From Emiliania huxleyi CCMP1516 (lineage: Eukaryota > Haptophyta > Isochrysidales > Noelaerhabdaceae), in NCBI RefSeq assembly GCF_000372725.1, contig NW_005201014.1:125986-189985 (forward strand): a stretch of 64,000 bases of DNA, read 5' to 3'. A program made the position numbers and the translations under genes. Below, piece after piece: positions 53,161 to 62,941 of this stretch (position 1 is its first letter; the number at the start of each line of letters is the position of its first letter). The notes under the pieces were generated by a model. The model was given only the letters and a program-made list of their open reading frames with translations, made no database searches and had not been told where the DNA came from.

Positions 53161-54835
53161 CCTGTGTTGCGTGTCTTCCTCTTCTTGATGTGCGCCGAGT
53201 CGGCCGGGGCAATCAGTCAGCACAGCAGCCGCCTCGGTGAGAACAATACGTCTTCCATCTTCCACAAAAGCGCCCCTCTAGTTCGTGTTGTTATGGAAAC
53301 AAACGCAAGCCAATCGCGTCATAATGCGGGAGAATTCTTTTTACTGGTTGGGAGAGTCGAAAAGTTCTGAGCCTCGACGCCTAGAAGGCTCGGGTCTAAG
53401 TGTGCCTAGGCACGCTGGGGTGCTTGCGCGGTCTAAGATCAGCGGGAGCCTCTTACATCGGCTAAGTCGGCCGTGGCACGGCCTGGGGCCAAGAGGCTCC
53501 CACCGTGAAGCGTGATCGATACTGCACAAGACCCGCACCCGCTCCCACTCCGGCGTGGGGAGTGCCAGGCGGGGCGGCGAGCGGAGATGGAGAGGGCGGT
53601 GCTTCGTTGTTGCGCGAGAGCGGTGAGAGCCAGTCTCCGAGGTCGTCTTGCTCCATAGGATTCGAACAATACGAAGGATCCCAAAACACACGAAACGAAG
53701 GGACGCACGGACTAATTGATATACGAAACTAATCGGCGGTTATTATTAGCAACGGAGCGCGTGAATGGGCTACCCGTAGTGGGGTAGGCGCAGATACGGC
53801 GCTCCGCCCAAATTTTCTTCGCCTGCGGCGGGCGCCTACTAAAATCCGGATCGATCCTTCTCATGCCTCAGCAATCGCCGCCTCAGCATCCTCCTCTTCC
53901 GATTCTCGTTGCTCTTCTTGAGCGCAATCTCTAGCCAAACATTTCTCACAAATAGCCTCAAGCTCAAACAAACGCATGTCAGAGAAGCCTGTGTATGCTG
54001 GTCCTCTTTGAACGATCCGCGCGTGAAGGTAGGAAGCATAGGACCTTGTTGGCAGCAGCCAGCTTGTTGCGCTGCTTCGTTGCGATGAGCTGATTGGGAT
54101 CGCAGAAGTGCATATCCATGCCAAGCACCGCCACGATCTTGAAGCAGAACACATCGCAACCGCATCGTCCGCACTGCCATCAGCATGCCGCGCCCGCCGC
54201 TTCGCCGCAGCCGCCTTACGGCACGCATATAGCGGCAGCACATGGTACGGTGCGCGTACTTGAGCAGGAATTGCGCGCCGCAAGTAGCGCACTGGCCCTG
54301 GGAGAAGGCGATATGGCGTCGTGCGCGGCATACGTTGGTCGGGACGCGTCAGGACTCAGGTATTTTTTACCGGGTTTTACCCGGAGTTGGCCTTATGTCG
54401 TATAAGTTCATGGCCCCCGACCATACAGCGTCTAAGTCTGAGCCCAGCTCCGTGCGGGGGCTAAGTTGAGCGCTCGCTCGCTGCAGAGGCTAAGTGTAGA
54501 GCAACCCTCTAGCCCGACTACCCAACCATTTTCTTTTTGACTCGAAGAGACGCCGTCGAGGGTCTACCCGTCAATGCGGCAGGTGTAAAGCTCTGGCTCG
54601 CTGCCAACGCGGTGGGTCACCAAGGACTTTTCAGCGTGCGGCGTCATCACCGCGCGGCGCGCAAGCCACGCCCCACCCGAGCAAAAGCAACGATCGCGCG
54701 CCGCCGCCGCCCGCCTCGCCGCGCCGCGCCGCGCCGCGCCGCGCCTCGCCTCGCCTTGCAGCAGCGCACGCGCACGCGCCCGCGCGCCCGCGCGCCCGCG
54801 CGCCCGCGCGCCCGCGCGCCCGCGGTCGCTCCGCG
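53161..54835. other. 1.7 kb without a confidently supported gene
   Basis: A minus-strand exon may lie at 54050-54330: one frame reads LGMDMHFCDPNQLIATKQRN and another QCATCGAQFLLKYAHRTMCC, suggesting a Cys/His-rich protein broken by frameshifts or introns. 53365-53520 has repeated GGCTAAGT/CCTAGG motifs. Nothing else is recognisable. Confidence 0.35.
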
Positions 54836-54930
54836 AGAGCGAAGCGACCTTCCTCGCGGGAATCGAACCTGGAGCCAAAAGCTCCCGGCTCGAACCGCGG
54901 ACCGGCTCGACCACCGCCGCTGGCGGTTCT
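54836..54930 (-). repeat. tRNA-like element 2 (degenerate; SINE or pseudo-tRNA)
   Basis: The minus strand has a perfect box A match (TGGTCGAGCCGG) and, about 32 nt downstream, a perfect box B (GGTTCGATTCC). GGAGCTTTTGGCTCC between them forms a hairpin. Acceptor and T stems do not pair. Element 1 shares the order box A, TTTTGG hairpin, box B, and both abut CGCGCCCGCG-type simple repeats. Confidence 0.55.
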
Positions 54931-55088
54931 GCAAAGGCACTCAAGGGCCTCCTCATATAACGTGAAATAGTGCGAGCGAGCGCAAGATACTCATACGTTA
55001 TTAGGCTAATAGTTTGATAGTGCGGCGGCACGAGGGCTTCAGCCACGCAGCTACCAAGGGAACGCGACCCACACAAAGCACCAAAGTA

Positions 55089-57464
55089 CTAGCCCAACAG
55101 CGGGGCGACCGCCCTCTCCAGGTAGGTTTGCTGCCCATTGGCCGTCGCGACGCCGTTCCACTCGTAGAATGGAACGCTGATCACCCTCCAGCCAGCCGCC
55201 GCGAGGAGGCGCCGCTTCAGCAGCGTTGGCCCATTGGGTCTGCGCACGCCCCGGCCGTCGGGCAGCAGGAAGTGAGAGGGGCCGTCCACCTCGATCGCGA
55301 AGCGTGTCGAGGGCAGCGCCAGGTCGAGCGAGTAGCCGGTGCGCGGCTCGAGATGCTCTTCCTCGAAGCCGTGCTGGACGGCGGCGAGGGCAGCCGCGAC
55401 GGAGCGCTGCAAGCCTGACGGCCGAGCTATGGTCGCCACCATAGCGTCGCGGCAAAGCTGGCGCTGAGGGGAGGGAAGAAGATGCTGCTGCGCGTCTGCT
55501 CCTCGCTCAAGGAAGAGCCAGAGCTGCCACTGGTGCAGCTGACGGCGGGCTTCCTCGCTCCACCTCGACGGATCCCGCGCGAGCGAGTCGCTGATCACGC
55601 GCGAGCAGTCGGCAAGCAGTGCCTGGTGATAATGTGCTGCCGTCGCATACGCCCACACCGTGTTGGCCAGGTTCTGAGCGTTGAAGCCAGCCAGCCCGCT
55701 TCGCACCGCCGCCTCCGCCACCGCCGCGAACAGCGCGTCCGCAGCCACGCCCGCCGTCGCATACGCCCACACCGTGTTGGCCAGGGCCTGAGGGTTGAAG
55801 CCAGCCAGCCCGCCGCGCACCGCCGCCTCCGCCACCGCCGCGTACAGCGCGTCCGCAGCCACGCCCGCCGTCGCATACGCCCACACCGTGTTGGCCAGGT
55901 TCTGAGGGTCGAAGCCAGCCAGCCCGCTCCGCACCGCCGCCTCCGCCACCGCCGCGTACAGCGCGTCCGCAGCCACGCCCGCCGTCGCATACGCCCACAC
56001 CGTGTTGGCCAGGTTCTGAGGGTTGAAGCCAGCCAGCCCGCCGCGCACCGCCGCCTCCGCCACCGCCGCGTACAGCGCGTCCGCAGCCACGCCCGCCGTC
56101 GCATACGCCCACACCGTGTTGGCCAGCTCCTGCGGCTTGAAGCCCGCCAGCCCGCCGCGCACCGCCGCCTCCGCCGCCGCCGCGTACAGTTCGTCCGCAG
56201 CCACGCCCGCCGTCGCATACGCCCACACCGTGTTGGCCAGGTTCTGAGGGGTGAAGCCAGCCAGCCTGCTCCGCGCCGCCGCCTCCGCCACCGCCGCGTA
56301 CAGCGCCTCCGCAGCCACGCCCGCCGTCGCATACGCCCACACCGTGTTAGCCAGGTCCTGCGGCTTGAAGCCAGCCAGCCCGCCGCGCACCGCTGCCTCC
56401 GCCACCACCCCGTACAGCGCGTCTGCAGCTACGCCAGCCTTCGCATACGCCCACACCGTGTTGGCCAGCTCCTGAGGGTTGAAGCCAGCCAGCCCGCTGC
56501 GCACCGCCGCCTCCGCCACCGCTGCGTACAGCGCGTCCGCAGCCACGCCCGCCGTCGCATACGCCCACACCGTGTTGGCCAGGTTCTGAGGCGTAAAGCC
56601 AGCCAGCCCGCCGCGCACCGCCGCCTCCGCCACCGCCGCGTAGAGCGAGCGCACCTCACTCACTGGCAGCCGGCACTTGGCCGCACCGTGAGCGATATTT
56701 GCTAGTGCTCGCGCATTGCACGACGAGACGAGGACGAGCGTGCGCTGCACCAGCCGCTCAAGCTGCTCCTCGTGCCGCCGCTCGACGCGCTGCTTGCCCA
56801 GTTTGTTCCACAGGTTCGCAGCGTGAATGTGGTCCAAGCTCGCGCTGTGGGCAGCAAAGAGCGTGAGCAGCTCGTCGGCGCCGCTGGCATGCGAGATACG
56901 GCCGCTGAGCTGCTTAGCATTGAGCTGACCACTGGCAGCAGAGGTGTGCCTCTCGTCGCGCGATCCCGCACCACGCATCGGCGGACTCAACCGGCGGTCG
57001 CTGTGCTGAGGCTGCCCCTCGCCGCGGCGGTCGCGCCGGTCATGGTCGCGCCTGGGATCGTGGGACCGATCATCGCGCCGATCGCACAAGTCGCGCTCGC
57101 GCTCGCCTATGTTTGGTCGGTCGTTGCAGCCGCGCCGCTCAACGTGCCGCCCGTCATGATGCGGCTCGCCTCGCAATGGCTCGTCGCGCCATCGCTCAGC
57201 GGCGTGTGGCTCAGCGTGCCATCGCTGCTCGCGACCACTGCACCAGGAGTCGTTGTAGCCGCGCCGCTCGTCATGCCGCCCGTCATGGTGCCACCATTGC
57301 TCGCCTTGCCAACTCTCGTCGCGCCATCGCAGCTCATCCCGCCGCGGCTCATCGCGCGATCGCGACCGCCGTCGCGAACCGCCCCGCCATCGCCGCTCTT
57401 CGCGTCCGTACTCGGCGCGCCGTTGCTCATCACGCCAGCGACGCTCCTCGCCCCGATGGGACAT
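55089..57464 (-). CDS. OPR-like repeat protein with C-terminal RAP domain
   Basis: An intronless ORF of 791 aa with a good ATG at 57464. Residues 1-170 are Arg/Asp/Glu/Trp-rich low complexity (RRDRRGEG-type). Then follow a degenerate unit (NARALANIAHGAAKCRL) and nine near-identical 38-residue repeats of the form GLAGF.PQ.LANTVWAYATAG followed by VAADALYAAVAEAAVRS (about 56615 down to 55640), the octotricopeptide-like pattern of organelle RNA-binding proteins. The last 80 residues are a RAP domain: FAIEVDGPSHFLLPDGRG, LLKRRLLAAAGWRVISVPFY and EW. RAP is an RNA-binding, endonuclease-like fold found in plastid and mitochondrial RNA-processing factors. The charged N terminus is unlike a normal transit peptide, so targeting is unclear. 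The plus-strand ORFs opposite are artefacts. Confidence 0.9.
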   Translation of the reverse strand: MSHRGEERRWRDEQRRAEYGREERRWRGGSRRRSRSRDEPRRDELRWRDESWQGEQWWHHDGRHDERRGYNDSWCSGREQRWHAEPHAAERWRDEPLRGEPHHDGRHVERRGCNDRPNIGERERDLCDRRDDRSHDPRRDHDRRDRRGEGQPQHSDRRLSPPMRGAGSRDERHTSAASGQLNAKQLSGRISHASGADELLTLFAAHSASLDHIHAANLWNKLGKQRVERRHEEQLERLVQRTLVLVSSCNARALANIAHGAAKCRLPVSEVRSLYAAVAEAAVRGGLAGFTPQNLANTVWAYATAGVAADALYAAVAEAAVRSGLAGFNPQELANTVWAYAKAGVAADALYGVVAEAAVRGGLAGFKPQDLANTVWAYATAGVAAEALYAAVAEAAARSRLAGFTPQNLANTVWAYATAGVAADELYAAAAEAAVRGGLAGFKPQELANTVWAYATAGVAADALYAAVAEAAVRGGLAGFNPQNLANTVWAYATAGVAADALYAAVAEAAVRSGLAGFDPQNLANTVWAYATAGVAADALYAAVAEAAVRGGLAGFNPQALANTVWAYATAGVAADALFAAVAEAAVRSGLAGFNAQNLANTVWAYATAAHYHQALLADCSRVISDSLARDPSRWSEEARRQLHQWQLWLFLERGADAQQHLLPSPQRQLCRDAMVATIARPSGLQRSVAAALAAVQHGFEEEHLEPRTGYSLDLALPSTRFAIEVDGPSHFLLPDGRGVRRPNGPTLLKRRLLAAAGWRVISVPFYEWNGVATANGQQTYLERAVAPLLG

Positions 57465-59093
57465 GTGTCCGCTGTGACACTTTGCCGTACCCGGGTACGC
57501 CGAAGAGCCAACGACGGCGTCTGTTCACGCCTGCAGCTGTGAGCAGTCGTCGCCTCCTTCCCGAGGCTGTTCCCTCACTATCTTCCTCGCGCTCGACGAC
57601 TTTTCTCAAAGTTATTTATCACGGGTGTCCGCGGCCACTTTGTGCCCGCTGGTAGTGACCGCCGCAAACGCCCTGTGGTCAGCACTCGGAGTGCAGTCAG
57701 CAACCTCACACCAAGGGCCGGGGAGCTCAGAAGCGCACCCATCGGGCCGGATGCTCGGGGACGGGCTGCGGGCTAGAGCGCCCTGAACCTCAGCTCCATA
57801 TTCTGCGCTTGCCAGCGGCGCTGCCGGGATTGGGGCTCCACTCGAGGTCATGCATGTCCACACATAGATTCTCCAAACAAGACAAGCCGTGGGTGCGGGG
57901 TTTGTCGGGGCACGCTATCCTGAGCTGTGCAGTCAGGGCAAGTGGGGGCGGGGCGGACAGCCCAGGGTCTTTACCCTGGGATCTCTCCGCCCAGTCCGGG
58001 GGTGCGTCGATCCTTCCATCACCCTGGGAACGTCCGGGTGTTGGAAGTAAAGGAATATTACTTTTTTCTTTTTGACTCGGCCTCAGTCTCCTCCCAGGCT
58101 CAGCTCTCGTGAGGAGCCCCCACAAAAGAGGAGAAAATGCCTGGGTGCAAAAAAGATGCAGAGCCCAAAGTCGACCACCTCACGCAGGAGGAGCCCTTCC
58201 CACGCTTGCACCGCATCTTTCTGCGAGTGCGTCCGACACACGACGTGCGAATGCTCGCGCTGATCGCCATCATGAAGGTCGGGATAGAGGTTAGAGCTGC
58301 GCCAATGCGACACCTACAAGCTACAACGATTGCTATCGGCGACGTCAAGACACAAGAGATGACAGACGCAAACACAAATGCAATTCTCGAGTTCGACACA
58401 AGCGCGCGCGGCCGCCGGCGCATTCGCGCCGGCAGGGGCGCCGCGGCAGCAGAGAGTACTCCACCGCCATACCGTTTTTTTATGGCGGGGACCTGTACGC
58501 CCAGCCGGGGCGCCACGTAAAATTCTTTTTCTTGTGGTAAAATTCTTTTTCTCGGTGTTAGTAAAGAAAGAAAGAAAACAGACAAACCAAACAAGGGGTG
58601 GGAGAAAGGACAGGGTCCCCACCTGCACGAGCAGGATTTTGGAAGGACGATCAGGGACACAGGGGAACGGGAGTGGGGAGCGCATCGCGACACGGAGGGG
58701 GGCTGGGCAGGGTTCACCCACACGACAGGGTCCCAGGGGTTCCCCTCTCGTATAGGACAAAGTCGCACCCGGCGGCACGGGGGCAGGCACGGGCCTCCTA
58801 CTGGTTGCGCTCTCCTAGTTCTCCTGCTCTCCTGACAACCGGTGCGAGGGTATGACCGCGCGCAGACACGGGAGCGCGCACCATCCGACTATGTGTAGAG
58901 GCTCTCTGTCTGTTGTCCCGGGCACCGCCTCGGTACACAAAACCTCCGACCCCAGGGCCTAGGCGGCCCGCCATGAAATCTAGCCGTGTGTGCTGGCGTC
59001 CGGGTCCCAGCGGGTTTTCACGTAACATCTTACCTTATATTTCCCCGTGTCCTGTTTTCCGTTTCAGCAGAGTGAAGCCGCCACCCAGCACAC
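57465..59093. other. Intergenic; one hypothetical ORF and dispersed repeats
   Basis: 57510-57548 carries GGCGTCTGTTCACGCCTGCA, GCTGTGAGCAG, a copy of the intronic element. 57690-57790 is the partner of the repeat at 12060. 58137-58520 (+) encodes MPGCKKDAEPKVDHLTQEEP and FLRVRPTHDVRMLALIAIMK, a possible small protein without known domain. 58555-58690 is an inverted copy of the pyrimidine-tailed repeat. Confidence 0.45.
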
Positions 59094-60198
59094 ATGTACA
59101 TGGTGCCCCTCGGCAAGGATCGCGCTCCGGCGCCGTCCACGACGTCGTCCGCCGCCGAGGACGCGGCGCCGGCGCAGCACTCGCGTAGGCGCGCCGGAGT
59201 CATCCGGCAGGCGCAGCCGGAGGCGCCTGGGCATCAGCTCGCCGCCTCGCACGCTGCTGCAGAGAAGCGCAAGGCCAACAAGATGACGCTGACGGAGCGC
59301 AAGGCGAAGCGCGCGGCCGACCAACAGCGGCGGCGGGCCGCCGCCCGGTTCAGCATGGCGAGCTCTCCCCGCCTCCTCTCGCCGCCTCCTCTCACCGCCT
59401 CCTCTCGCCGCCTCCTCTCGCCGCCTCCTCTCGCCACCTCCTCCTCTCGCCGCCTCCTCTCTCCTCTCAGCGCCTCCTCTCGCCGCCTCCTCTCACCGCC
59501 TCCTCCTCTCGCCGCCTCCTCTCGCCGCCTCCTCTCCCCGCCTCCTCTCCCCGCCTCCTCTCGCCGCCTCCTCTCGCCTCCTCTCCCCGCCTCCTCTCCC
59601 CACCTCCTCTCCCCACCTCCTCTCCCCGCCTCCTCTCGCCGCCTCCTCTCGCCACCTCCTCCTCTCGCCGCCTCCTCTCGCCCTCAGGACACCGAGAAGG
59701 TGAGCGAGGACCCCGAGACGGTGATTGCATCGCTGCTAGATGAGCTCGTGGCCGAGGTGGCCGAGGTGGCGGAAGTTTGTGACGAGGTGGATGAGGAAGA
59801 GCTGCAGGAGAAGCTGGAGAACCTGATCATTGCGCGTGGCGGCTCGCCGTTGCTCGAGGACACCGGCACGCGCGAGGCCGCCGAGCTCGAGCTGCGCGCA
59901 GACGGCTACGGCGCGGCACGCGGCGACGACGACGGGCCGCAAGTCTACAGCCTGCCGTTCAACGAGCTGCAGCGGCGCGTGGCCGATGGTGAGGGCGCGC
60001 GGCCGGGCGAGGCGCAGATGGAGTGGGATCAGCGCGTGATGCGCGAGCGGCTTGCACGCGGCGTGCCTCTCGGCGACTACCTCGAGGAGCTGCAGCAGCT
60101 GCTGAGCGAGCCACCGCGCGATCCGATCGCCGACCACGAGCTCGCGAATTATGGCAGCAAGCCCACTGATTGGCGGCCACAGGGTAGAAACATTGCAC

Positions 60199-60229
<31 letters not shown>

Positions 60230-60980
60230 AGCTGTATTGCCGCCGCCGCCACCCTCCAATGACCCGTGCCGCTGCACAACTTGCGGCCACATCCTACCTA
60301 TTTGGAATTGCAATGCTGGATGTGAGTGCCTCTATTCTGACCGGGAGGCGCTGCAGCTGCACAAGGCCTATGATTGCTCGCCGGCGTGCACACCGCGCTG
60401 GTCGCAATCACTGGTTAACGTGATGTCCGGCTCCGCAGAGCCATGTGCGTATTGTGCCAAGTACGCGGCTGGCCACTGCATCGGATTGGGCGCCTTCCCA
60501 GATCTGGAGACGCAACAGCAGCAGCGCAGGCTCGAGCTCGAGGCGCAGCACAGGAGCGCAGGTACGCTGCCGCCGCCGCCGCCAACGACGAGTGGCAGCA
60601 ACGGCCTCCTGCAGGCGTTTGACGAGGGCGACATGCCGTACTATTACTACAAGGACACGTCGCGCACCCTCGCGTGCAAATACGAGCTACTCGACACCAG
60701 CGTCGCCAATCCGGAGTGGGCGCGCGATCCGCCAGCCGACGTGGCTGTCACCGAGGGCAAACCACCGGAGCGCTCCGAGTACGACCTCGGTGAGCACGGG
60801 CAGAAAGCATATCGTCGGCACCGCGCGCGGTGGTACAGGGAGCACACATGCAAGGAGCTCACCGGCAGCCTTGAGGAGCAGAATGAGCAGTGGAACAACT
60901 ACACGCGCAACTTCCGCGCACGTGGCGATAGTGCTCCGCTCGAGAGGCGGCATGTTATTGAACCACTCTGGGATGATTGA
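59094..60980 (+). CDS. Unrecognised 628-aa protein with Cys/His-rich module
   Basis: Intronless; ATG at 59094. The N terminus is basic (MTLTERKAKRAADQQRRRAA). Residues about 90-200 are a 12-15-bp tandem repeat translated as LLSPPPLAASSRR-like units, so length likely varies. An acidic helical region follows (VIASLLDELVAEVAEVAEVC, ELQEKLENLIIARGGSPLLE), then QVYSLPFNELQRRV, a poly-Pro run, and a Cys/His-rich module: CRCTTCGHILPIWNCNAGCE, CLYSDREALQLHKAYDC, then CAYCAKYAAGHCIGLG. The C terminus (KYELLDTSVANPEWARDPPA, YDLGEHGQKAYRRHRARWYR, LGSLEEQNEQWNNYTRNF-like) is globular. The Cys pairs suggest a zinc-binding domain. The function is unknown; a mobile-element origin is possible because of the compact, intronless form. 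Confidence 0.65.
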
Positions 60981-61350
60981 TTCAGAGTGAAATGTGTAGA
61001 TAAAAACTCCTTTGTCCCCACAAAGTACGTACCCTGCACAAAGATCGCACGGGCGACGGGACCTGTTCCTTTTTACCCGTCTCACAGTAGGGGTCCGTTT
61101 TTATTTAGACTGCACTCCAAGTGCTCCCAGTGCGAGGAGGGAAACCGACGGGAAGCAGACCGGAAAACAAAGAAGGGGGCGCGTGCGCGCCAGGTCTGCT
61201 AGTGTACACAAAATGCGCCTGCCGGCGGTCCCTCACAGATCACAGATCACGGCGCAGTGTCCTGAGTCACCTGCCCAACCATTCGCGGCGACGAGTAGCC
61301 TGGCCGGAGGCGCACCTTAGCCCGGAAAATCCGCTCGAGCTCGCAAAAGG

Positions 61351-62941
61351 GTGCTGGACATCCGACCCATGCTCCAAGCACCATCGCTGCTCTCGCTCGG
61401 CGCCTGTGCGGTTGCCGCAGGCGTGGCTGCGCACGTCGCTCGCCGCGCTCTCCTCCACCGGCGGCGGAGCGGGACGCCTGCTCTTGGCTTTGACGCGGCG
61501 CTGGCTCGGCTCTCCGGCTCGAGCGTGGAGGACCTGATCCTCATCGTCGACTTTGACCGCACGCTGACGGACGGCGATTCAGCGCAATGTCACGACGTCA
61601 TCGGCGCCACCTCGCTCGTTCCGGAAAGCCTCCGCGCCGGCTTTGCGCCGCTGCTCGACTTTAGCGACCCGGCCAAGGTGCCGTACAAAGGCGACGCCTG
61701 GTGGGTGCGCGCGAACGAGCTGCTGCTGACGCATGCCTCGCGCGTGCTCACGCCCGAGACGGTGCGGCGGCTGGTGCACGAGGCTCCGCTCTTTGGCACG
61801 TCGACTCAGCCGATGCAGCTGCGGCCGGGGGCGGCGCGGCTGCTCGCACGGCTCTCGGAGCTAGACGTGCCAGTACTCATCGTCTCCGCTGGCTTCGCCG
61901 ACATCATCGCCGCCTTCCTTGCGGCGCGCGCGGTGCCCTCGGGAGCAACGTGCTGCTGATGACATCGGTACTCTCATCACATCACTCGCTGTTCACAACC
62001 AACAGGTGCCACTCGGGAGCAACGTGCGCGTGTGCAGCAACCTGCTCGTGCACGACGCCGCCTCTGGTCAGCTGACGGGCATCGAGCCGTCGCCGCCGAT
62101 CACGGGCTGCAACAAGCAGCTCACCTTTGAGCGGAACCGCGACTGGTTCACGACGACGCACCGCCGCCGGCGAGACGCCTCCTAGTCACTTGCGAGACGC
62201 CTCCGAGACGCTTTCGAGACGCCTCAGAGACGCTTCTTCGACACGCACGACGGGTCGCCGCCGCTTGTGCAGCCGCCTCTCGACGTAAGCCCCCTCCCCT
62301 CGAGCAGACCTCGAGAAGCATGAGTCGTTTCTCGGGGCTTGCTCGCGCGTAGGCGCACTCTCGTCGTCGTCGGCGACAGCCTCGGCAGACGCGCCGCTTG
62401 GAGAGGGAGGGAGGGAGGGAGGGAGGGAGGGAGGGAGGGAGGGAGGGAGGAAGGGGGCGAGGGGGCGAGGGAGCGAGGGAGCGAGGCTCATGGGAGGGGG
62501 GCAAGGAACGAGCGTTGGCGAGGCATGTCTCCTCATCAGCCCCCCGGCCCCTCCTCGCGCGCAGGCGACCTGAAGTGCGCGGAGGGCGTGCCAGCAGACT
62601 ACGCCGTCGCCACCGCCAGCGGCCCTAGCTGCGGAATGCACTCCCCCGTGTTCCAACTCGCCCTCAAGACCACGGCACTCGTAGTGCAGCCGTCTTTAGC
62701 TGCATTCGTAGCCATCGTGTTCACGCGTTGCAGGTACCGCCACTGCAACCCGCAGCTCACTGCATTAGTTCCCTTACATTCATGCCACTAGGTTGGCGTC
62801 TTCAACGAGCGAGACGGCCGCGCGAGCCTCGAGGAGTACGAGAGGGCTTTCGCCGCGGTTATCGTCGGCAACCGCGGCTCACTGGCGCCGCTCACAGAAT
62901 TGGTCGAGGCGGTGTGTGCGCGGTCGCCGCCTCCGAGGTGA
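61351..62941 (+). CDS. NT5C3: Pyrimidine 5'-nucleotidase, UMPH-1/NT5C3 family
   Basis: ATG at 61351. Exons: 61351-61932, 62006 to about 62135, about 62230-62278, 62353-62384, 62564 to about 62608, 62792-62941. An N-terminal hydrophobic helix (SLLSLGACAVAAGVAAHVA) could anchor or target it. HAD motif I is LIVDFDRTLT (nucleophile Asp); then GDAWWVRANELLLTHASRVL, QLRPGAARLLARLSELDVPV and LIVSAGFADIIAAFL (motif II region), SNLLVHDAASGQLTGIEP, ITGCNKQLTFERN (motif III Lys), LVVVGDSLGD (motif IV), then LKCAEGVPADYAVAT and VGVFNERDGRASLEEYERAF. The enzyme dephosphorylates pyrimidine nucleoside monophosphates. Intron 1 (61933-62005) duplicates the start of exon 2; the 62385-62563 intron has a GC donor and a (GGGA)n tract. 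Confidence 0.85.
62403..62455. repeat. (GGGA)n microsatellite in the NT5C3 intron
   Basis: About thirteen GGGA units inside intron 62385-62563. Confidence 0.95.

Noticed and set aside
54836..54930. Functional tRNA gene
   Set aside because: Box A and box B are perfect, but acceptor, D and T stems do not pair, and a related degenerate copy exists at 48530.
55640..56615. DNA-level tandem repeat as a satellite
   Set aside because: The 114-bp period is a multiple of three, the frame is open through all units and a RAP domain follows, so it is a coding OPR-type repeat.
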